Shown here one piece after another: positions 56,061 to 64,000 of a DNA stretch of 64,000 nucleotides. The stretch lies in the NCBI RefSeq assembly GCF_036898095.1, contig NC_090739.1, positions 61,164,662 to 61,228,661 of the forward strand, written 5' to 3'. Under the pieces are notes generated by a model. The model saw nothing but the letters and a program-made list of their open reading frames with translations. It was not told the DNA's origin and did not search any database. The position numbers and the translations under genes were made by a program. Positions within the stretch are counted from its first letter, which is position 1. Every line of letters begins with the position of its first letter. Source of the DNA: Palaemon carinicauda. Lineage: Eukaryota; Arthropoda; Malacostraca; Decapoda; Palaemonidae.

Positions 56061-56810
56061 ATCATATAAAAATTTCAAGTCATTTGATCAAAAACTTATT
56101 GATTTATTTGCAAAAATCATAATTTATAAAAAGAATTTAGGTACATATTTCTCAAATAATATGATGCCAATTGTATTGAAACTTATATCGTAAAAACTTT
56201 GTTATAAACCCAACAATTCTGTGAGATGGAATTTTGATCTTTTTTTTTTTCATTAATTTTTATTTTTAAACGCAATATAATCATGAAAAAGAAAGTGAAA
56301 AGAAAATCAGAATTCCGTCTGACAAAATTGTGGGATTATTATTCCTCTTTTCAATTATATCTTTCTCTCTAAAATTGAAAATAAATAAGTGAGAAAAATG
56401 CACCTTAGTGTCAATAAGCATGTTTTTGAGTTATGGGCTCCTAAACATTTGCAAGAAATTTTTGCTTCTTTTCTTAACGAAATCAAGCTAACATTATTTA
56501 TCATAACTTGTATTGTTTATTCTTACATAAACGCACCCTAAACGAGGTATTTAAACTCTTAAGTTCACTATTACGCTTGGCGTAAGGAGGTCATGAGTTG
56601 CCAGCGATCTCTCATTGTTGCCAGTGTTTTAGTTAGAACATTTCAGCTTTATACTCTTATTCATGTTTCCCACTCTTTTTGGTTCTTTTTTCTTGTTCTC
56701 TTATTACTTTTTGTTCTTTCTATAACCTTAGGTAACACTGCCCTTGCTATAAATTTCCCGAGGACATGGTGACAACACAATGTACATACGAACTGCAAGT
56801 GAACAAACAT
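56061..56810. other. AT-rich intergenic sequence, no feature seen
   Basis: Between elements C and D. No open frame or repeat structure was recognised on either strand. Confidence 0.6.
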
Positions 56811-57049
56811 GGAGTTTTTATGATAAAACAAAGATTTATGAATACTTACCTGGCAGTTATATATATATAGCTAATTATCTCTAACTTCGGCAGAATTTTT
56901 CTAAACGCGGCAACCGCCTTGTGGTGGTTGCGTGGTTAAGTGGTACACCCGTAACAGGGTGGTACGAGGAATCATTCCCGTGTACTGAACTTCAGTTCAT
57001 CTATGCCAGACCTATCTCCTGAGGGGAGGTGGGTGGGCCTTCAAATATA

Positions 57050-57308
<259 letters not shown>

Positions 57309-57730
57309 GCTGATTAACACACTTGGAGGAGGGTGATAGACAGTAAACATCATTGGGGAAACAACCAAAAAAGTTATAGGATAAAAAACACCTTGATTCC
57401 TCATCTGCTAAGGTAGCTGACTTCAAAGGTTCCTGCCTCTTGAGTCACTTTCCCTTAGGAGTGTCAGCCAGGATGTGACCTGCAGTGCTGAAAACACTCA
57501 ATCGAGTCTGTCAACGGGGTGAGACCAACAATCTGACTAGACTTCAGGACTACCTATTGCCAAAATATTAAAAACTGCAACCTTACCAAAACCAACCACC
57601 TAACCTTTGCAAAGTAGATATCAATGATCTAACTAGACTGAGGTGACTGTACACAAGTCGACGTCCTCAGACAACCATTAAAAACACCAACCCACACACA
57701 GGTATACAAAACTAAGGTTAAGGGGAGGTA
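57309..57730 (-). other. 3' untranslated region of element D
   Basis: No coding signal was seen. It lies between the internal complementary region and the inserted DNA element. Confidence 0.5.
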
Positions 57731-57999
57731 GAAAGTGATTCCTCGCTACTTCGCGGTTTGACTATCGCGGATTCACCACTTCGCGGATTTTTTTCATAAC
57801 GCATGTATATACATATATCGCGGATTTTCCGGAAATTTCGAAAATACCGCGATGTGACCAATGGTGCGAGATTGGAAAAAGTAAGGAAAATTGAATCATG
57901 ATTGATTTTCAATATAAATGAAACTTTGAGGAGCAACAAAGATATCATTTGTTAGAGAGATAGAGAGAGGTAAGGAATGGGAGGTAGTGAAAAGTAGCC

Positions 58000-58002
<3 letters not shown>

Positions 58003-58078
<76 letters not shown>

Positions 58079-58082
58079 TGTG
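58003..58082. repeat. (AG)n microsatellite
   Basis: A pure AG array followed by a short TG run. Confidence 0.95.
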
Positions 58083-58569
58083 TGTGTTGTTTTAAATGTA
58101 ATAAACAAAAAAATTTGATAGGTTATAACACATTGGTGCTTATGTAATATCAACTGTATAGACGGTTTGAATAAGTTAAGAAATGGTATAAACGATACTT
58201 TGCTAGTGTATTCGTACACTCTCAAGAGCGGCAGCTAGACGTCAGCTGATCTGATCACAGCCAAAAGTAAAACAAAAAGAAGTCAACAATACTTGATTTT
58301 TAAAACACACCCGAAATTTTAAAACAAAAGTACATGCTTTCTTAATGTGCAATTAACTATTTAAAGAATAGCAATTTTCTAGAATAAAATGATGTTTCCC
58401 AAAAAATAGTGGTTTGCTGATGAAATCGGATGCCGTATTTTTAGCAACGATTGAAATGGATGTAGACTCGGCATAATTTTTTCGTTTCATATTTAATTGA
58501 CACTAAGAAAACTAATTTTAGTTTCTTCATCTATACGTAAGTATTGTATAACACGAAGTATTGTATAAC

Positions 58570-58571
<2 letters not shown>

Positions 58572-58648
<77 letters not shown>
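58572..58648. repeat. (AG)n microsatellite
   Basis: A pure AG array inside the TA-type element. Confidence 0.95.
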
Positions 58649-58653
<5 letters not shown>

Positions 58654-58848
58654 TCAGCTGTTGTAATCGAATGCCGTGTTTTTGTTTCGTGAGAATTTCA
58701 TCGCCACGACTAACAACAACATACTGTACTGAACTTTACAGTATTATACAGACTACTGTAATATGATAAAATAAAATATTTGTAATAACCTATTTTAAAT
58801 GAAATGGGGCTATTTTTTTTTTAAAATTTACATTTAAGTACGTAAAAC

Positions 58849-58851
<3 letters not shown>

Positions 58852-58940
<89 letters not shown>
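58852..58940. repeat. (TC)n microsatellite
   Basis: A pure TC array inside the TA-type element. Confidence 0.95.
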
Positions 58941-58944
<4 letters not shown>

Positions 58945-59114
58945 TTGTTTTCCTGCTTTGCTACATATGTACTGTATGATTTTATATAGATACGGTAAAT
59001 AATATTTGTAATAACATATTTTCTAAAAGCTTTTACTGTGATATCATTATTTATCACTTTCATCATGCGCGTTAAATGCCTTCGTTTGTTTATTACGATC
59101 GAAGATGGAGTGAA

Positions 59115-59150
59115 CTTTATGACGCCGCCGTTTCAGGCGGCGTCATAAAG
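59115..59150. repeat. perfect 15-bp hairpin
   Basis: CTTTATGACGCCGCC and GGCGGCGTCATAAAG are separated by GTTTCA. It lies within the TA-type element. No T-run follows that would suggest a terminator. Confidence 0.9.
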
Positions 59151-59608
59151 AAAAACATTTCATTTCGAAGTCCTAAGAAAAATTAAGTAAAACATTGGTA
59201 ATAACAAAATCAACATACTGTATAATCAATATAATCGATGCAAAAACTAACCTATACACAGATGTGTACACTAAATGCGTTTGTTTCTTCATTATGATCA
59301 GAGATAAACGTAAACAAAACATTGGTTGCCATTTTTTATCGTGCTTTTTGGCGTGTTTAGGAAACGCATGATATAAAATCGCCTTTAATATTTGTGCCTG
59401 TTTTAGTTTAGGGTACTGTAGTACATGCATTAAGTGTTCTGTACATTAAAGGGTAGTTTGTTAACAGTACTACGTACAAGGGAAGGTTTTAAAAGTCTGA
59501 ATATACATGTTAAATAAATAGGTAAATATGGTGTCACTACTTCGCGGATTTTCACATATCGCGGTCGGGTCTGGAACCTATCTACCGCGATAAACGAGGG
59601 ATCACTGT

Positions 59609-60720
59609 AACTCCTTTGCCTAATACAGAAGCCGTAGCTACGTATGGGCCCAAGGTATAGCATTTCTCATAATCCACTCTCACCTCTCTGAGGTAATGAG
59701 AGGCGAACACAGTTGCTCCTCCAGAACGTCGCATCCATAATTTGTCTGACCGACATGTTCTTGCGGTAAGCAAGCGAGGTCGCAATGGCTCTCACTTCGT
59801 GAGCCTGCACTTTTAAAAGGCCAAAGTGTTCCTCCTCACACAAGAGATGCGCTTCTCTTATAACTTCCCTCAGGAAAAAAGACAAAGCGTTCTTAGAAAG
59901 GGGCTTCTGAGGATCTTTCACTGAACACCACAAGGAGCTAGAAGAGCCTCTCACATTTTTAGTGTGAGGCAAGTAGGCCTTGAGGGCTCGTACTGGACAG
60001 AGGAGCCTCTCTTGCTCTTGACCCACTAGGTTAGTCAAGTTAGGAACCTCAAAGGTCCTTGGCCAGGGCTTTGAAGGGTTCTCGTTCTTAGCAAGGAAAT
60101 CTATTCTTAAGGCACAAACTGCCCCATTCACATTGAAGCCTACCTGCTTTTCAATTGCATGGACTTCACTGACTCTTTTAGCTGTTGCTAAGGCCAAAAG
60201 GAAGAGGGTTTTCTTCGTAACCTCCCTAAGAGGAGCTTGTGAGATGGGCTCAAATCTCTTGGTGCACAGAAATTTAAGAACCACATCAAGGTTCCAAGAA
60301 GGGGGCTTTAACTGGACCTGTTTGGTTGTCTCAAAAGACTTCACGAGGTCGTGTAAGTCCTTATCGTGAGTTAAGTCCAAGCCTATATGCCGACAGACTG
60401 AAGCGAGCATACTTTTGTACCCTTTGATTGTGGACACAGCCAGCTTAGCGTCCTGCCTGAGGTACAACAAAAAATCAGCAATCTGGCTCACAGAGGTAGT
60501 GGATGAGGAAACCTTGTGCTTCCTACACCAAGCTCTAAAAGTCTCCCACTTGGACTGGTAGACCCTCTGAGAGGAGACCCTCCTTGCTCTGGTGATAGCT
60601 TTCACAGCTTGCGCTGAAAATCCTCTCGATCTGACGAGCTTCTCGATAGTCTGAAGGCAGTCAGATTGAGAGTGAGGGGGTTTTGATGATACCTCTCGAA
60701 GTGGGGTTGTCTGAGCAGCT
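59609..60720 (-). pseudogene. element D tyrosine recombinase, near intact
   Basis: It shows VSSQRVYQSKWETFRAWC and IADFLLYLRQDAKL (core-binding region), then FLLALATAKRVSEVHAI with the first catalytic Arg. CPVRALKAYL and QAHEVRAIATSLAYRKN follow, with an intact HxxR. The frame is lost in the WRS region near 59735; one base apart, TVFASHYLREV gives the nucleophilic Tyr. The C-terminus is cut by the TA-type element at 59607. Apart from that insertion only one indel was seen, so this is the best preserved recombinase of the B/D subgroup. Confidence 0.9.
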
Positions 60721-61654
60721 TTGGACTTGAAGGAAGGCTTCTTGGAAAGTCCATCAACATGTCCACCACTTCCGTGAACCATTCCCTCGTCGGCCAAAAA
60801 GGAGCTACCAGGATCATTCGCCCCGAATCGAGGAGAGCGAATTTCCTGACTACCAGATTGATGATCTTGAACGGGGGGAAGGCATATGTGTCCATCCCCG
60901 TCCAATCCATCAAAAAAGCGTCCACTGCTATTGCCTCCTTGTCCGGAACCAGGGAGCAATAGTTGGGGATCCTCTTGGTCAAGTTGGAGGCAAAAAGGTC
61001 AATTAGGGGTCTCCCCCCAGCCTCCAGAGACTCTGACAGACCTGTTAATTGAGGGTCCATTCTGTGGGAAGGACCTGCCCTTTCCTGCTGAGCATATCCG
61101 CCCTCACATTCCTCTGTCCCTGTACAAACCTCGTCAGCAGATCTACCTTGTTCTCCTTCGCCCAAAGAAGGAGCTCCCTTGCTGTTTCGAACAGAGACAG
61201 AGAGCGAGTCCCCCCTTGCTTTCTGATGTACGCAAGAGCTGTGGTGTTGTCTGAGTTGACCTCCACAATCTTCCCAGACACCGAGTCTTTGAAGGCCTTT
61301 AGCCCCAGAAAAAATGGCCATCAGCTCCTTGTTGTTGATATGCCATTCCAACTGATTTCCTTCCCAAGAGCCTGAGACCTCCTTGCTTCCCAGTGTTGCC
61401 CCCCAACCTGATTCCGATGCGTCTGAAAACAACACTACGTCTGGGTTCTTCTTGTGTAAGGAGATCCCTTCCCCCAACAAGGCTGGATCCAGCCACCACT
61501 TCAGAAGATTCTTGACTTCTGCTGGAATGGGGAAGGAAAAGGAGTCTTCCAGCGTCTTTCTGTTCCACGTTTTCGAAAGAAAGTGCTGTAGCGGCCTTAG
61601 ATGGAGTCTCCCCAGTGAGACAAACTGCTCGAGGGAGGAGAGAGTTCCCAGCAA
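60602..61654 (-). pseudogene. element D RNase H and methyltransferase-like domain
   Basis: RNase H starts VVLFSDASESGWGATLG and WHINNKELMAIF. The next part (VNSDNTTALAYIRKQGG, RNVRADMLSR) is in a neighbouring frame at 61045-61281, so there are indels near 61290 and 61050. The DIRS domain follows with LIDLFASNLTKRIPNY, AVDAFLMDW, YAFPPFKIINLV and MILVAPFWPTREWF. The frame stops at 60602 while the recombinase frame has already begun (overlap). Confidence 0.88.
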
Positions 61655-62831
61655 ACTTATTCACTTCTTCGCTGAGCACCTCTTCTTGTCCAGGAAACTT
61701 CGGACTTTTTCGAGACACTTGGTCTGTCTTTCTTGTGAGGGAGAAGCCCGAAAAAGAACTGAATTCAGAACTATCCCCAAATAGAGAATAGTCTGATTCG
61801 GCTTGATCTGAGACTTCTCCCTGTTGATGACCAGGCCTAGATCTTGAGCCATCATAAGTCTTTCGTAAATCCTCCAGACATTTCTCCTTCGATCGTGAAT
61901 GAATCAGCCAATCGTCCAGATAGAAGGATATCCTTATTCCCTCTTGATGCAGCCAGCCTGACACATTCGCCATTATCCTGGTGAAGACTTGAGGAGCCGA
62001 GCTGAGACCAAAGCAAAGCGCTCTGAATTGGAAGCACTTGCCCTGCATTACAAACCTCAGGTACTTCCTTAAAGTCGGATGGATGGGGACATGGAAATAC
62101 GCGTCCTGCAAATCGAGGGACACCATCCAGTTCCCTAGACATACTGATGCCAGCACAGACTGAGTTGTCTCCATGGAGAACTTCGTTTTCTCCACAAAGA
62201 CGTTCAGAGAACTGACATCCAGGACGGGTCTCCATCCGCCCGAGTTCTTGAGCACTAGAAACAGGCGATTGTAAAAGCCTGGGAAGGATAGATCCCGAAC
62301 CGGTTCTATCGCTCCCTTGTCCAGCATTTGATCGACTAGGTCTAGAAGGGCCTTCTGTTTCCCCGGATCTGTGTACTGGGCTACTAAGGCCAGAGGAGCA
62401 TCTGCAAGAGGAGGTTTTTTCAGAAAGGGGATCTTGTATCCTTCCTTGATGATTGAGAGGGACCAGGTGTCCGCCCCTCTCCTCTTCCAAGACTGCCAAA
62501 AACCTGACAGTCTTGCGCCCACTGTCTGGAGGAGTCGAACTTCATTTTCTGGAGCGAGCTCTGAACGAACCTCTGTTTGATCTTGGTCCTGACTCTTGCC
62601 TTCTCCCTCTAAAATGTGGTCTTGAGGTAGTCCTGCCCCGAAAGGGCTGCTGGAATTTCTTTTTCTCCCGTTTCGAAGAAGGAGGAGTGGTTGCCAAGGG
62701 CTTACGAGCTGAACGAGATAAAAGGTCTTGGGTGGCTTTTTGGGCCAGCGAAAGCGTAATGTCTCCCACCAGGGTCTTGGGAAAAAGATGTTGAGACAGG
62801 GGGGCGTAAAGAAGCTCAGACTTCTGTGCAA
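61655..62831 (-). pseudogene. element D reverse transcriptase
   Basis: It is open from 62831 through NSGGWRPVLDVSSLNVFV, VSLDLQDAYFHVPIHP, LCFGLSSAPQVFTRIM and FYLDDWLIHS (about 61905-61930). The frame is lost near 61860; the RT continuation (LGLVINREKSQI, YLGIVLNSV) is in another frame at 61661-61855, and a second change near 61660 leads to RNase H. The catalytic core is complete, so only two small indels separate this RT from an intact frame. Confidence 0.9.
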
Positions 62832-64000
62832 TGGTAACCGACCTTGAAGTGAAAGAGCAAAGCAGGGCCCTCTTCTTTAGGATTCCAGATGAGAACAGCG
62901 AAGCCAACTCATTCGCCCCATCTCTGAGGGCCTTGTCCATACAGGACATAATACTGGTTAGGTCTCGAGTTCCTTCCATCTGGTCAGTCTTCCTTGCCAG
63001 AGTCCCTAGCGACCAGTCTAGAAAACTAAAAACCTCAAAGGCTCTAAAAATACCTTTGACGAGATGATCCAGCTCCGACATCGACCACATGATCTTGGCT
63101 GAGTTGAGAGCATGCCTTCTAGCTGAGTCCACTATGCCAGAGAAGTCACCCTTGGAGGAGGAAGGCACTCCCAGACCCAAAGGTTCCCCAGTTTCATACC
63201 ACATACCAGCTTTTGAAGTAAGACGAGCTGGTGGAAAAGAGAAGGAAGTCTTAACTGCTTGTCTCCGTTCCTTTATCCAGTCATCAATCTTCGCAAGAGC
63301 TTTCTTCGCGGAAATCGACAGCTTCATCTTGATGAAGGTCGACTGTTTCTTGGCCTTCTTTCTGTTAAATTGGGATTGAGGAGATTGCGGAGCAGCAGGT
63401 TGGAATTGCTCTTCAAAAAGTTCAAGAAGGGAACGAGAGGCAGTATCGTCCTGAGGAAGACGGCTGGTATCGTCCTGGCGCCTAGAGCGAGAGGCAGAGT
63501 CGTCCTGGCATCGAGAACGAGAGGCGGTATCGTCCTGGCGTCGTGAGCGAGAGGCGGTATTGTCCTGGCATCGTGAACAAGAGGAGGAATCGTCCTGGCG
63601 TCGTGAACGAGAGGCGGTATCGTCTTGGCGTCGTGAACGACAGGCGATATCGTCCTGGCGTCGTGAAAGAGAGGCGGTATCGTCCTGGCGTCGAGAACGA
63701 GAGGCAGTATCGTCCTGGCATCGAGAGCGAGCGGCAGTATTGTCCTGGCATCGAGAACGAGAGGCAGTATCGTCCTGGTATCGAAAAGTATCGTCCTGGT
63801 ATCGAAAAGTATCGTCCTGGTATCGAAAAGTATCGTCCCAGTATCGAGAAGAAGTATCGCCTTGCGTAAGCACACCGTCATCGTCCTGGAGCCGAGAGAG
63901 AGAGGAGGTATCGTCTTGGCGCCGAGCAGTAGAGGAAGCAGAACGGTGTCGTGTCTTCGACGAAGAGAGAAAGGTTTCCTTAGGAGAAGAACTCCGTTCC
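62542..64000 (-). CDS. element D gag-like protein (N-terminus beyond window)
   Basis: The frame is open from the window edge to TGA/TAG at 62542, at least 486 codons. The N-terminal part is repetitive (RRQDDTASRS decapeptides, then YQDDTFR heptapeptides). The central part includes KKALAKIDDWIKERR, WSMSELDHLVKGIFRAF and FLDWSLGTLARKTDQM, comparable in layout with element B gag. The C-terminus is basic, ending FRARSRK, likely RNA-binding. It overlaps the start of the RT frame by about 290 bases. No start codon was identified inside the window. Confidence 0.8.
   Translation of the reverse strand, partial: ERSSSPKETFLSSSKTRHRSASSTARRQDDTSSLSRLQDDDGVLTQGDTSSRYWDDTFRYQDDTFRYQDDTFRYQDDTASRSRCQDNTAARSRCQDDTASRSRRQDDTASLSRRQDDIACRSRRQDDTASRSRRQDDSSSCSRCQDNTASRSRRQDDTASRSRCQDDSASRSRRQDDTSRLPQDDTASRSLLELFEEQFQPAAPQSPQSQFNRKKAKKQSTFIKMKLSISAKKALAKIDDWIKERRQAVKTSFSFPPARLTSKAGMWYETGEPLGLGVPSSSKGDFSGIVDSARRHALNSAKIMWSMSELDHLVKGIFRAFEVFSFLDWSLGTLARKTDQMEGTRDLTSIMSCMDKALRDGANELASLFSSGILKKRALLCSFTSRSVTIAQKSELLYAPLSQHLFPKTLVGDITLSLAQKATQDLLSRSARKPLATTPPSSKREKKKFQQPFRGRTTSRPHFRGRRQESGPRSNRGSFRARSRK
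63425..63935 (-). repeat. 30-bp and 21-bp coding repeats in element D gag
   Basis: Units of the type GTATCGTCCTGGCGTCGTGA recur about every 30 bases, encoding SRRQDDTASR variants on the minus strand. Four 21-base units around TGGTATCGAAAAGTATCGTC lie at 63776-63842. Period lengths are multiples of 3, so the frame is kept. Confidence 0.92.

Larger units (their letters stand above)
57731..59607. mobile_element. TA-type DNA transposon without transposase, in element D
   Basis: The left end AGTGATTCCTCGCTACTTCG (about 57734) and the right end ATAAACGAGGGATCACTG (59607) are inverted and CGCGG-rich like 54821-55701. TA follows at 59608. The left flank is less clean (TA at 57729-57730 then GA). About 59280-59510 is the inverse of 54930-55140. 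Long AG/TC arrays fill the middle. Removing the element joins the recombinase C-terminus of D to its 3' region. Confidence 0.85.

Overview
This is eukaryotic DNA made almost entirely of nested transposable elements. The families present (DIRS-type tyrosine-recombinase retrotransposons, an RNase H-bearing LINE of the I superfamily, Tigger/pogo DNA transposons, and long AG/TC and TA microsatellites) suggest an arthropod, most probably a decapod crustacean; that is inference, as no host gene identifies the species. By my boundaries only about 2.3 kb is not recognisable mobile DNA: 3227-4739, 45327-45349 and 56061-56810. The one host-like gene trace is a broken C2H2 zinc-finger gene at 3227-3748 (-), cut by the end of an element.

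Layout. (1) 1-3226 (-): 5' part of a DIRS element, 'Y', with GC-rich tandem arrays. (2) 4740-45326 (-): related element 'B', interrupted twice. (2a) DIRS 'A' (4792-30859, +) sits 52 bp inside B's left end and itself carries a 6.5-kb LINE (LINE1, 6244-12753, -) with a perfect 14-bp target-site duplication. (2b) A second LINE (LINE2, 32327-40131, -) sits in B's recombinase gene and carries a Tigger transposon (33819-36610). (3) DIRS 'C' (45350-56060, +), whose right terminal repeat holds a second Tigger (52869-55783), which holds a smaller TA-flanked element (54821-55701) with a (TA)n core. (4) DIRS 'D' (56811 to beyond the window, -), interrupted by a related TA-type element (about 57731-59607).

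An exact 500-N gap (18501-19000) splits A. Sequence 7234-18351 is repeated at 19001-30121 with only scattered single-base indels, mostly close to the gap. This is most likely two overlapping contigs left unmerged, so the second set of LINE1 and A genes should not be counted as real copies without read support.

Each complete DIRS element encodes a gag-like protein, then reverse transcriptase, RNase H, a DIRS methyltransferase-like domain and a tyrosine recombinase in overlapping frames. A, B, C and D each keep an internal complementary region near the 3' end whose centre joins the complements of the two element ends, as expected for a circular intermediate. In A and C the shared junction trinucleotide is TTT, and A landed in a TTT whose empty counterpart survives elsewhere in B. 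A and C also appear to have a spliced gag: a short leader exon, a conserved Cys/His-rich exon, a short intron with consensus splice sites, then the main gag exon. All the elements carry stops or frameshifts. LINE1 is nearly intact, with one nonsense codon in ORF2.
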